This document shows positions 44,596-53,615 of a stretch of 64,000 bases of DNA, piece by piece. This stretch comes from Cyanothece sp. BG0011 (GTDB lineage Bacteria; Cyanobacteriota; Cyanobacteriia; Cyanobacteriales; Microcystaceae). The position numbers and the translations under genes are program-made. The DNA lies in contig NZ_PRLH01000002.1 of NCBI RefSeq assembly GCF_003013815.1, positions 20,247 to 84,246 of the forward strand, written 5' to 3'. The notes under the pieces are model-generated. The model made no database searches, was not told where the DNA came from, and was given only the letters and a program-made list of their open reading frames with translations. The stretch's first letter is position 1. Each line of letters starts with the position of its first letter.

Positions 44596-46461
44596 ATGAA
44601 CACCCAGATAAATTATCGTCAAGAAGACCGCCATCTGATCGTTATTGAAGATCAAAAATATCGACAAACTATTTCCTTAGAAGAAGAAACCTATTCTATT
44701 GGCAGACATACTAATAATTCTATTGTTATTCATTCTCAACAAGCTTCCCGTCGTCATGGTACATTAATGAAACGGAAAAATCGTGATAGTAATACCTATT
44801 CTTACTGGATTATTGATGGAGATTTAGATGGGAATAAAAGTCGTAACGGAATTTATGTCAACGGAGAAAAATGCTTAATTAAAGAGTTAAGAAATGGAGA
44901 CTTAATTAACTTTGGTTGTGAAGTGAATGCCACCTATTATGCAAGTCATGAATGGTCAAATACAGTTACGGATATTTCTAGTAGCAAACCTCAGAAACTA
45001 GCCCATTATTCCTCCGAAGTTAATGGTCAATATACCTTATCCGAACCTTATATCGATTTTGATTGTGATTCTCAACATTTTGATCCTAAAGATACCCTTC
45101 AAGCTCAAGAATATCAAGATAATTTAACCCAATTACCCAACAAAGTTTTATGGCAAGAATACTTATTAAATTCTTTAAAAAATGCTAAACAGTATAAAAC
45201 ATCAATGGCAATTATTTTATTCGATATTAATCATTTTAAAGCCATTAATAAAAACTGGGGTTATTCTCTGGGTGATCAAATATTAGTAGAAGTAGCTCAA
45301 CGGCTTAAATCTAGTTTAAGAAGTAGTGATATTGTTGCCCGTTGGGGAGATGATGAATTTATTCTTTTATTACCGAAAATTAGCCAGGAGGATGATATTG
45401 AAAAAATCACTCAGAGAATTTTAAATAATATTAGTCAATGCCTAGAATTGCCTGAAACTCCCTTATATTTAGAATATAGCTTTGGTTATGCAATGTATCC
45501 TCAAGACGGAGAAGAGAGTCAGCCTCTTTTACAAAAAGCAGAAATAGCTTTATTAAATCATAAACAAAAGATGGTTTCAGGGGATAAACAACTAAAGTTA
45601 ACCATTGATCCGAAAGCTTCTAAATTATTAAAAGCAAAAACCGCAATACAACAGGCATTAAACCAGGAACAATTAGAACTATATTATCAACCACAAGTTA
45701 AAATAAAGACAGGAGAAATTTCAGGATTTGAAGCATTAGTGCGATGGAATCATCCAGAATTAGGTCAAATTAATCCCCAAAAATTTATTCCTGTTGCTGA
45801 ACAAACTGATTCGATTTTAATCATGGGAGAGTGGATTTTAAGGGAGGCTTGCCGTCAGAATAAAGCCTGGCAAGAGATGGGCTTACCTAATTTTATTATG
45901 TCCGTTAACTTGTCTCCACTGCAATTAAAAGATCCTAATTTTGTTAATACTGTTAAACAAGTATTACAAGAAACAAAACTTGATCCCCATTGGCTTGAAT
46001 TAGAAATAACAGAAAAAGCCATTCTTGCTAATTCAGAACTCGCTTATCAAGTGTTACAAGACTTAAGAAAACTAGGGGTTCATTTATCAATGGATGATTT
46101 TGGAATTGGTTATTCTTGCCTTAATCATTTACCCAAATTTCCCTTTAGTACCTTAAAAATTGCTCAATCTTGCCTTCAAGAACTCACCGAAAAACCAGAG
46201 ATCATTGCTATTATTTCAGCAGCTATTACTTTAGGAAATAGTTTAGATTTACGGGTTATTGCAGAAGGGGTTGAAACTCATCAACAACTCAATTTATTAG
46301 AAAACTTAGATTGTCAAGAAGCCCAGGGCTATTTATTAAGTGAACCCTTAAACTGTAGAGAAGCCACTCAATTTTTAAATCTTTATCGAGGAACAAAAGT
46401 TTCTTGTTCATCAATCCAGCACTCAACTCCAATGGGTGTTAGATTAATAGATTTGCTATGA
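44596..46461 (+). CDS. FHA-GGDEF-EAL signalling protein (cyclic di-GMP)
   Basis: 621 residues, cytoplasmic. FHA domain at the N-terminus (SIGRHTNNSIVIHSQQASRR near 33-52; binds phosphothreonine). GGDEF domain with the altered motif WGDDEF near residue 252 (expected GGDEF) and LFDINHFKAIN. EAL domain with SGFEALVRWNHP, NLSPLQL, LEITEKA, DDFGIGYS and IAEGVET, so phosphodiesterase residues are mostly present, though the usual LKID reads LKIA. Likely a c-di-GMP phosphodiesterase with a degenerate cyclase. A terminator-like hairpin separates it from the GTPase gene. Confidence 0.9.
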   Translation: MNTQINYRQEDRHLIVIEDQKYRQTISLEEETYSIGRHTNNSIVIHSQQASRRHGTLMKRKNRDSNTYSYWIIDGDLDGNKSRNGIYVNGEKCLIKELRNGDLINFGCEVNATYYASHEWSNTVTDISSSKPQKLAHYSSEVNGQYTLSEPYIDFDCDSQHFDPKDTLQAQEYQDNLTQLPNKVLWQEYLLNSLKNAKQYKTSMAIILFDINHFKAINKNWGYSLGDQILVEVAQRLKSSLRSSDIVARWGDDEFILLLPKISQEDDIEKITQRILNNISQCLELPETPLYLEYSFGYAMYPQDGEESQPLLQKAEIALLNHKQKMVSGDKQLKLTIDPKASKLLKAKTAIQQALNQEQLELYYQPQVKIKTGEISGFEALVRWNHPELGQINPQKFIPVAEQTDSILIMGEWILREACRQNKAWQEMGLPNFIMSVNLSPLQLKDPNFVNTVKQVLQETKLDPHWLELEITEKAILANSELAYQVLQDLRKLGVHLSMDDFGIGYSCLNHLPKFPFSTLKIAQSCLQELTEKPEIIAIISAAITLGNSLDLRVIAEGVETHQQLNLLENLDCQEAQGYLLSEPLNCREATQFLNLYRGTKVSCSSIQHSTPMGVRLIDLL

Positions 46462-46469
46462 TAGACAGA

Positions 46470-46494
46470 AGGTCTTTTTGGGATAAAAAGACCT
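46470..46494 (+). terminator. Terminator-like hairpin
   Basis: A perfect 10-bp stem, AGGTCTTTTT (46470-46479) and AAAAAGACCT (46485-46494), with loop GGGAT, between the signalling gene and the GTPase gene. No long U-tract after it. Confidence 0.6.
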
Positions 46495-46521
46495 CACTGT
46501 TACTAATTAAAGTAATCTGAT

Positions 46522-47958
46522 ATGTCTGAAATGACTGATGATCACCCCTTAAACTTTCAAGACTTAGACGAAGCCTTAGTCAATTTTGATGAGATTCAAG
46601 AACAATTAAACTATCAACAAGCCCAAGAAAGTCTAAGAAATTTAGTTAACCATTTAGATTTAACAGACCAAGAACAGATAGGGTTAGAAAAAGAGTTAAA
46701 TCATTTAACAGCAATGCTAGAAAAATTAGAGCATTCTGTGGTCCAAATTGCTGCTTTTGGTATGGTAGGAAGGGGAAAATCTTCTGTTTTAAATGGATTA
46801 TTAGGGGAAGATATTTTTAAAACAGGGCCTCTTCACGGGGTAACTCAAGCCATTGATACCGCTTCATGGACATTAAAACTAGATGATAATATAGAAGGGT
46901 TGCAAACAGTCGCTTTATCAGGATGGGGACAGTCTAAAATCGAGTTAATTGATACCCCTGGCATTGACGAAGTAGATGGGGAAACAAGAGAAAAATTAGC
47001 CCATCAAATGGCCAAACAAGTCGATTTAATTCTCTTTGTTATTTCAGGGGATATGACCCAAGTAGAATTTGAGGCTTTATCCCAGTTACGAGAAGCAGGA
47101 AAACCGATTATTTTAGTTTTTAATAAAATTGATCAATATCCAGAAACCGATCGCTTAGCCATCTATCAAAAAATACGAGACGATCGCGTTAAAGAGTTAC
47201 TATCTCCTGATGAAATTGTCATGATCGCGGCAGCTCCATTGGTGACAGAAATCATCCAAGATAGTCAAGGAAAATTAAAGCAACAAAGAAAAAGAGGAAA
47301 GCCCAACATTGAGGCATTACAGTTAAAAATTTTAGAAATCTTGCATCGGGAAGGTAAATCTCTCGTGGCTCTCAATACCATGTTATACGCCGATGAAGTC
47401 AATGAGCAGATTGTTGCCCGTAAATTAGAAATTCGAGACAAAGCAGCCAATCAATTAATTCATAAAGCTACCATGACCAAGGCCATGGCCATCGCCTTAA
47501 ATCCTGTGACAGTGGTTGATTTATTTACCGGGGCTGTGGTAGATGTGGCCATGATTTTAGCCCTATCTCGTCTTTATGGTATCCCCATGACTCAACAAGG
47601 AGCGATCGCACTCTTACAAAAAATTGGGGTGAGTATGGGGGGTATTAGTGCTACTGAGTTTCTGACTTCTTTGGGTTTGAGTTCTCTCAAAGGCATATTA
47701 GGGTTAGTCATTCCCACAACCGCAGGATTGTCTTTACTTCCTTATCTTTCCATTGCCATCACTCAAGGGGGTGTGGCCGGGGTGTCTTGCTATGCCATTG
47801 GACAGGTGACTAAAGGTTATTTAGCCAATGGAGCCGCTTGGGGTCCCGAAGGACCGAAAACGGTGGTTAAACGGATTTTACTCTCTTTAGATAAAACCTC
47901 TATTTTGAATCGTATTAAATGGGAATTGGGCGCTAAATTAAAACGGGTTAAAAATTAG
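46522..47958 (+). CDS. GTP-binding protein of the Era/dynamin-like group with C-terminal DUF697-type membrane region
   Basis: 478 residues. GTPase motifs: P-loop GMVGRGKSSVLNG near residue 86, G3 DTPGIDEVDG near 150, G4 FNKIDQ near 202. The C-terminal part (about 320-450) is hydrophobic with several glycine-rich helices (VTVVDLFTGAVVDVAMILAL), the DUF697-like region typical of cyanobacterial relatives. Probably membrane-associated; function not established. Its stop overlaps the convergent glycosyltransferase stop by a few bases. Confidence 0.8.
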   Translation: MSEMTDDHPLNFQDLDEALVNFDEIQEQLNYQQAQESLRNLVNHLDLTDQEQIGLEKELNHLTAMLEKLEHSVVQIAAFGMVGRGKSSVLNGLLGEDIFKTGPLHGVTQAIDTASWTLKLDDNIEGLQTVALSGWGQSKIELIDTPGIDEVDGETREKLAHQMAKQVDLILFVISGDMTQVEFEALSQLREAGKPIILVFNKIDQYPETDRLAIYQKIRDDRVKELLSPDEIVMIAAAPLVTEIIQDSQGKLKQQRKRGKPNIEALQLKILEILHREGKSLVALNTMLYADEVNEQIVARKLEIRDKAANQLIHKATMTKAMAIALNPVTVVDLFTGAVVDVAMILALSRLYGIPMTQQGAIALLQKIGVSMGGISATEFLTSLGLSSLKGILGLVIPTTAGLSLLPYLSIAITQGGVAGVSCYAIGQVTKGYLANGAAWGPEGPKTVVKRILLSLDKTSILNRIKWELGAKLKRVKN

Positions 47959-49127
47959 TCCCATAATTCAAACTCTTTAAGATGACTGGTTAACTCTTGA
48001 ACTCTATTAGCATAGGTGTGTTCAGAGAGGGTTCTTTGTTGAGCTTTTTTACCAATTTCGATGGCTTTTTGAGGATGATTTAGAAGATATTTAATTTTTT
48101 CTACACATTCCTCTAAACAGGAAAAGGTCACAATTTCTTCATCTGCTTTAAAAAGTTCACGAGTATCGTCACTGGCTTCTGTTACGACACAAGTCCCCAT
48201 TCCTGTTGCTTCAAACAGTCTTTTCGCTGAAAAAGAACGACCCGCAATGCCAATATTTTTATGAATCACAATTAAATAAGAAGCGTAGGTTTTATAGAGT
48301 TCTTCCCCCCAAACCGAATGATAATAATTTTGACGCAAAGGATTATCTTTTGAGAGTAAATCAACCCCTGAACCATAGAAATCAATGTCAACCTGACGAG
48401 ATAATTGATCTAAAAATAAAATTCTTTCTAGATGACTTTCCGATAAACTACCAATAAAGCCAACTTTCGGAATTTTTTCGGTCGGAAGAGATACTTTGTC
48501 TAAGATACGTGGATCAAAAGCATGGGGCATATGGGCTGCGTTAAAACCACGAATCTGGAAATACTTAGCTAAGTTAGGAATGCCCGATAAAATTAAATCA
48601 AAATGACTATAAGGTATTCCCAGATTTAAAGGACAAGCCCACCATAAGATAATATGTTTAACATAATTTCGCCATTCTTGAAGTTGCTTTTTTGTAATAG
48701 GAACTCCAGAAAAAATCCAGAGAAATTTTGGTTGCCATTGTTTAATTTGTTCCGTTAAAATGTTATCAATAGCCCAAGGTTCGGGATTACTTTTTAAAAA
48801 ACGTCGCCAGTACCATTGTAAAAATGGTTTATCTGACCATTGTGGAGGAACCCAAACGCCATTTTCTGCAGCCCATTTATATTGAAGGGGTACGCAAGTG
48901 GGAACAATTTGCTGTACGTTATATCCCTGGTCTGAAAATGCTTTGAGATAGGTATCTCCATAGTAAATCTGCTTAGCAAATAAAGCTTGAGAACAGTCTT
49001 TATAGTTAAGACAAGAAACTTGGGGATCTCTTTTGATAGCCTTTGTATAAGAACCTTGATAATTTTCCATTAGGAGTAGAAAATCAAGGCTTTTTTGATT
49101 TGAGTTGAGGTCTGATTGGATATTCAT
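47955..49127 (-). CDS. Glycosyltransferase, CgeB-like (GT-B fold)
   Basis: 390 residues from ATG 49127; an upstream in-frame ATG at 49181 would overlap the preceding methyltransferase gene. N-terminal part with HIILWWACPLNLGIPYSHFD and the C-terminal part KVGFIGSLSESHLERILFLD and KRLFEATGMGTCVVTEASDD, typical of CgeB/DUF3880-type transferases. Donor and acceptor unknown. Third gene of a minus-strand cluster with a methyltransferase and a GT4 enzyme, likely one polysaccharide or glycan decoration unit. Confidence 0.75.
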   Translation of the reverse strand: MNIQSDLNSNQKSLDFLLLMENYQGSYTKAIKRDPQVSCLNYKDCSQALFAKQIYYGDTYLKAFSDQGYNVQQIVPTCVPLQYKWAAENGVWVPPQWSDKPFLQWYWRRFLKSNPEPWAIDNILTEQIKQWQPKFLWIFSGVPITKKQLQEWRNYVKHIILWWACPLNLGIPYSHFDLILSGIPNLAKYFQIRGFNAAHMPHAFDPRILDKVSLPTEKIPKVGFIGSLSESHLERILFLDQLSRQVDIDFYGSGVDLLSKDNPLRQNYYHSVWGEELYKTYASYLIVIHKNIGIAGRSFSAKRLFEATGMGTCVVTEASDDTRELFKADEEIVTFSCLEECVEKIKYLLNHPQKAIEIGKKAQQRTLSEHTYANRVQELTSHLKEFELWD

Positions 49128-49137
49128 TGATTGATAT

Positions 49138-50001
49138 TTACAATACTTCAATTTTTTTTGTTGCTCTGATCCACATATCACGGTTAGGATGTTTAGGAAA
49201 TAGCTCAGTAAATAGGGATGATTTCTTATGTGGCACTATCAATTTTAAAGTTTCTTTAGTTACGCTTGTCAGTGAAGGAACTGGAAATTCTGAAAAGCGA
49301 TACTTTTTGATTTGGAAAATGTTGAACCCTATTTTTTTTAAGATATCTGTCAGAATCTTTTCAGAGACAAAACTGAGATGATCAGGAAGATAATAAGGTT
49401 TATGATGATCTTGACTGTTCAGATCAGCACTATCTCCCGTTTGAATTAATAATTCTCCTTCTTCGGTTAAAAGATTACTCCAATTGGTTAAACTTTCTAT
49501 CGGGTTAGGTAAATGGGAATATACATTCAATAAAGAGATAAAATCATATTTTGTTTCACATTTATCTAAGTCAAAAAAACTTACATTTAATCCTTGGTTT
49601 TGGGCTGATTTTTGTTTATAAACATTGGGTTCAATCCCTTGGATATTACAAGTACCTTCACTAAAAATTTCAATTGCTTTAATAAATTCACCATGACCGC
49701 ATCCTATATCTAACCATTTTTTACCTGAAAACTCTTGGCATTTTTCCCCATAAAAATCCTTGATAATTTTGAGATAGGTTTCAACTTTTTGAGAACTAAA
49801 GTTACCCGTTACATCGATAGTTTTTTCTCCACGATGTTGCCCGATTTCATGAGCTTTTTCAATTTCACTTCTATCAGGTTGGGGATTAACGTATAATAGT
49901 CCACAGTTTTTACATTTTACTAAGTTAAATCCATTTTCTGTATCATATAGTTGAATTTCAGAGGAGGAACAATTGTAGCAGTTTATTTGTTGTGTTTTCA
50001 T
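49138..50001 (-). CDS. Class I SAM-dependent methyltransferase with N-terminal zinc-binding motif
   Basis: 287 residues from ATG 50001. The first 35 residues hold CYNCSSSE and CKNCGLLYVNPQP, two CxxC pairs that should bind zinc, as in sugar methyltransferases. The SAM site is WLDIGCGHGEFIKAIE near residue 100, with LSLLNVYSHLPNP-like later motif. Frame extends upstream to 50100 but that part overlaps the GT4 gene. Target probably a glycan or small metabolite; inferred from neighbours. Confidence 0.8.
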   Translation of the reverse strand: MKTQQINCYNCSSSEIQLYDTENGFNLVKCKNCGLLYVNPQPDRSEIEKAHEIGQHRGEKTIDVTGNFSSQKVETYLKIIKDFYGEKCQEFSGKKWLDIGCGHGEFIKAIEIFSEGTCNIQGIEPNVYKQKSAQNQGLNVSFFDLDKCETKYDFISLLNVYSHLPNPIESLTNWSNLLTEEGELLIQTGDSADLNSQDHHKPYYLPDHLSFVSEKILTDILKKIGFNIFQIKKYRFSEFPVPSLTSVTKETLKLIVPHKKSSLFTELFPKHPNRDMWIRATKKIEVL

Positions 50002-50051
50002 GATTTTTTTATTGTCATTAATTTTACACTCTAAAAAATAGTTCAAGTAAA

Positions 50052-51194
50052 TTAAGCAAGTTGCATTACTTCTAGTAATTGTTTTCTCTCTTTTTCCCAA
50101 CTAAAACATTCTTTGACTCGTTGCCATCCTGCTAATCCCATCTGTTGTCTTAAATCAAAATCTTGAGCTAATTCTAAGATATTTTGTGCCATTTCTTCAA
50201 CATTTCCTTCATCGACTAATAAGCCTGTTTCTCCTTCTAAAACTGACTCAGGAATCCCTGCGTGTCTAGTAGAAATAACAGGTAAACAATACCCCATAGC
50301 TTCTAAGATTGCAACAGGTAATCCTTCTTCATCGCCACTATCAGGGTCAACAATACTATGCTGCAAAAATATATCAGCTTTTTTCATCAATTGCAAGACA
50401 AATTCATTCGGTTGTTTGCCATGAAGAATGACTTTATCCTCTAGTTGAAAAGCATGAATAAATTGTTTAACTGCCGGTAGTAAGTCTCCTGTCCCTACAT
50501 AATCAAGTTGTAAATTAGGATAATTTTTAGTAGCTCTACGAAAAGACTCTAATAATAAAATAGGTGCTTTTTTTCCGACCATTCTTCCTACAGCGAGGCA
50601 ACGAATTAGTTCATTTTTTTGTCTTTTTATCGGTTCATTTGGGGTGTCAACCCCATAAGGAATAACATGAATTTTATGTTCCTCAATACCCAGATCAATT
50701 AGTCGTTTTCGACTGATTTGATTCATGGTAATAATTCCGGTAGCTTGTTGATATTGCTTATATTTTTTTCGCCATTTTTCTTGACGTAAATAAATAGAAA
50801 CATCTGCCCCATGAGCATGAGCAAAATAAGGAATCTTTAATTTTTGAGCTATTTCAAAGTAAGAAAAAGCATAATTTAAGTATTCTCCTAAAATAACTTT
50901 AACTTGATGATGTTTTAAAAAGTTTTCAATGGCTAAATTAATTGATTCTTGATTTGACTGCTTAAATAATTTTCGGCCTAAATAATTTTTTAATCCTAAT
51001 TTAAGACCTGTTACTTCGATATTATTAATTACTAAAGAAGGAGCATCTACAGTCCAATGTCCACAATAAGGTTTTTTATTACTATTAGCAACAATAACAA
51101 CTTTATTAGGTAATAAGTCTTTCATGTGTCGTTGAATAAAAGTTTCAGAAACTGCCCCAAGATTTGGAGCGCAAATTGCTAAAGGGGTATTCAT
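50052..51194 (-). CDS. Glycosyltransferase family 4 protein
   Basis: 380 residues. GT-B fold: N-terminal ICAPNLGAVSETFIQRH, HAHGADVSIYLRQ, and C-terminal LAVGRMVGKKAPILLLESF, QHSIVDPDSGDEEGLPVAIL with the donor-binding EGLPVAILEAM motif (E and E spaced by seven). Retaining glycosyltransferase; donor unknown. First gene of the minus-strand cluster; 50 bases separate it from the methyltransferase. Confidence 0.88.
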   Translation of the reverse strand: MNTPLAICAPNLGAVSETFIQRHMKDLLPNKVVIVANSNKKPYCGHWTVDAPSLVINNIEVTGLKLGLKNYLGRKLFKQSNQESINLAIENFLKHHQVKVILGEYLNYAFSYFEIAQKLKIPYFAHAHGADVSIYLRQEKWRKKYKQYQQATGIITMNQISRKRLIDLGIEEHKIHVIPYGVDTPNEPIKRQKNELIRCLAVGRMVGKKAPILLLESFRRATKNYPNLQLDYVGTGDLLPAVKQFIHAFQLEDKVILHGKQPNEFVLQLMKKADIFLQHSIVDPDSGDEEGLPVAILEAMGYCLPVISTRHAGIPESVLEGETGLLVDEGNVEEMAQNILELAQDFDLRQQMGLAGWQRVKECFSWEKERKQLLEVMQLA

Positions 51195-51780
51195 AATATA
51201 AGAAAATTATTAGTTAATATTTAGGATAATAATTTGATTAGTCAAGATTACTTTTAGAAGTATAGCACGAGATGTTTTTAGTGTTTACAAAGTTTCGACT
51301 AAACGTCAGTACCAAATTCGCTTTTATAGGGTTCAATACATATCACTATTGTCTGTTGGGTATTGCCGAGTGTCTATTCTTATTGATAGCCTATGATAAT
51401 CGGAGTAGGGTCTACCAAGCTTTTTGCCTTGAAAGCAAGCGTTATCAGGCAATGGGCAACCATAAGACAAGCTTTTTTCAATCGTTAACAAAATTTACAA
51501 CTATGGGTCTTGACGAAGTCTTAAAATTTGCTGTAATCTTCTATAGTAATTAGGCTATGATTTAACAAAAAAAAATAGAATCAAGTCTATAAAGCGGTCA
51601 GCAACGGACTTCTAGGGGCATCGGGGGCCAAAGCGCAGGATTCAAAAAGGTCTTGGCCTTTTTCCCTGTTCCTCATCCATTAGGGGTTGTCAGTCAATTT
51701 ACGGAAATGTCTCCCTAAACGACATTGGTCACATACAATCAAAACAGGAAAAGACCTTAAGTAAAATTTAACAATTGGTC
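51195..51780. other. Long intergenic region upstream of bicA
   Basis: About 586 bases between divergent units, likely holding the bicA promoter. A terminator-like hairpin AAAAAGG-TCTTGG-CCTTTTT lies at 51644-51663, on the plus strand within the presumed leader of bicA. A 93-codon plus-strand frame at 51272-51553 has no recognisable features and is probably chance. GC-richer patches (ATCGGGGGCCAAAGCGCAGG) near 51620. Confidence 0.4.
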
Positions 51781-53538
51781 ATGCAAATAACGAATCGAAT
51801 TCATTTTAGAAATATTAGGGGTGATATATTTGGCGGGGTAACTGCAGCCGTGATCGCCCTTCCCATGGCTTTGGCCTTTGGGGTAGCATCGGGGGCAGGT
51901 CCGGCTGCGGGGTTATGGGGTGCTGTATTAATCGGGTTTTTCGCTGCTTTGTTTGGGGGAACCCCCACCCTGATCTCTGAACCCACGGGGCCAATGACAG
52001 TGGTTATGACAGCTGTGGTCACAAAAATGACCGCCGCTGACCCGGAAAAGGGTTTATATATGGCCTTTACCGTTGTCATGTTAGCAGGGATTTTTCAAAT
52101 TATTCTCGGTTCTCTGAAACTGGGTAAATATATTACCCTGATGCCTTATACGGTCATTTCTGGCTTTATGTCGGGGATTGGACTGATTTTGATTGTGTTG
52201 CAATTTGGTCCATTATTAGGATCAGAAAACCCCAAGGGAGGGGTGATTGCTGCTTTGAAAAACGCCCCTAACGTGATGGCCAGTTTAAGCGCTCATACCG
52301 GTGAAGCTATTTTAGGGGTATTAGCGGTGGCCGTTTTATTCTTAATGCCCTCAAGATTGAAGAAATTTGTACCGCCTCAGTTAGTGGCGTTAGTGGGCTG
52401 TACCTTAGTTTCGATGTTTTTCTTCTCAGGACAAAACATTAAGACTATACCTGAGTTTAGTACCGGACTGCCTTCTTTAGTGGTGCCGACTTTTACCCTA
52501 GCACAAACTCAGAGCATGATTGTCAATGGGCTAGTATTAGGAATGTTAGGCTGTATTGATGCTTTATTAACGGCAGTGATCGCTGACAGTTTAACCCAAA
52601 CTCAACACAACTCTAATAAAGAATTAATTGGTCAAGGAATTGGTAACTTAATCTCTGGTTTATGCGGTGGGTTACCCGGTGCTGGTGCAACCATGGGAAC
52701 CGTTGTGAATATTCAAGCAGGGGGACGTACTGCTTTATCAGGTTTATCCCGTGCGTTAATCTTATTAGTGGTGGTACTTTGGGCTGCCCCTTTGACTCAA
52801 AATATTCCTCTAGCGGTGTTAGCCGGTATTGCCTTTAAGGTGGGTATCGATATCATTGACTGGAAGTTCCTCAAACGCGCTCATAAACTGTCTTGGAAAG
52901 CAGCCGCCATCATGTATGGGGTAATGTTGCTGACTGTCTTCTATGACTTAATTACTGCCGTGGGTTTAGGGGTATTTGTTGCTAATATCTTAACCATTGA
53001 AAAATTAACCGATATTCAAGCCGATCGCGTTAAAGCCATCGATCACCCTGAAGACGATCGCTTAGCAACCTACGAAGCTCAGCAGTTGATGAAAGAAGCC
53101 AATGGCCGCATTATGTTACTAGACTTAGCCGGTCCAATGAGTTTCGGTGCAGCGAAAGCCATTACCCAACGTCAAACCATCTTAGATAACTATAAGACGT
53201 TGGTGATCGACTTAACCCATGTTCCCCTACTGGGGGTTACGGCCACCTTAGCCTTAGAGAAAACCATCGATGACGCTTACGCTAAAGGGTTAGAAGTGTT
53301 CATTGTGGGTGGGGAAGGAAAAGTCAAAGAAAGACTGCAAAAATTCAATATCTTGGATCGGGTTCCCCATCGCAACCGTCTGAAAACCCGTGTGGCTGCC
53401 CTACAGTTAGCAGTTGCCAGTCTCAACGGAGATACCATCGATGACATTCAAAACGAAATGGGAATCAATGGTTCTCATTTTCCTGAAGATGATACCAACT
53501 CAAGTAATGGCATGGCCAAAGAGCGATCGCCATTCTAA
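51781..53538 (+). CDS. bicA: Sodium-dependent bicarbonate transporter BicA (SulP/SLC26 family)
   Basis: 585 residues from ATG 51781 (an in-frame TTG lies two codons before). SulP transporter with about 12-14 helices: ITNRIHFRNIRGDIFGGVTA, ALPMALAFGVASGAGPAAGL, EPTGPMTVVMTAVV and GLCGGLPGAGATMGTVVNIQ; C-terminal STAS domain from about residue 430 (RIMLLDLAGPMSFGAAKAI). Medium-affinity, high-flux Na+-HCO3- uptake at the plasma membrane. The following Na+/H+ antiporter genes on the same strand fit supply of the Na+ gradient. Confidence 0.9.
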   Translation: MQITNRIHFRNIRGDIFGGVTAAVIALPMALAFGVASGAGPAAGLWGAVLIGFFAALFGGTPTLISEPTGPMTVVMTAVVTKMTAADPEKGLYMAFTVVMLAGIFQIILGSLKLGKYITLMPYTVISGFMSGIGLILIVLQFGPLLGSENPKGGVIAALKNAPNVMASLSAHTGEAILGVLAVAVLFLMPSRLKKFVPPQLVALVGCTLVSMFFFSGQNIKTIPEFSTGLPSLVVPTFTLAQTQSMIVNGLVLGMLGCIDALLTAVIADSLTQTQHNSNKELIGQGIGNLISGLCGGLPGAGATMGTVVNIQAGGRTALSGLSRALILLVVVLWAAPLTQNIPLAVLAGIAFKVGIDIIDWKFLKRAHKLSWKAAAIMYGVMLLTVFYDLITAVGLGVFVANILTIEKLTDIQADRVKAIDHPEDDRLATYEAQQLMKEANGRIMLLDLAGPMSFGAAKAITQRQTILDNYKTLVIDLTHVPLLGVTATLALEKTIDDAYAKGLEVFIVGGEGKVKERLQKFNILDRVPHRNRLKTRVAALQLAVASLNGDTIDDIQNEMGINGSHFPEDDTNSSNGMAKERSPF

Positions 53539-53615
53539 ATAGAAGAGACAGAAGTTTTCATACTTCCCTAGTTTCTCTCTCTCTCCTAAACAATTGTCCA
53601 CTTAGTTAAAAAACC

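Noticed and set aside
51272..51553. A 93-codon plus-strand open frame upstream of bicA
   Set aside because: No ribosome site, no domain, unusual aromatic and Cys-rich composition, and located in a presumed leader region; probably chance.
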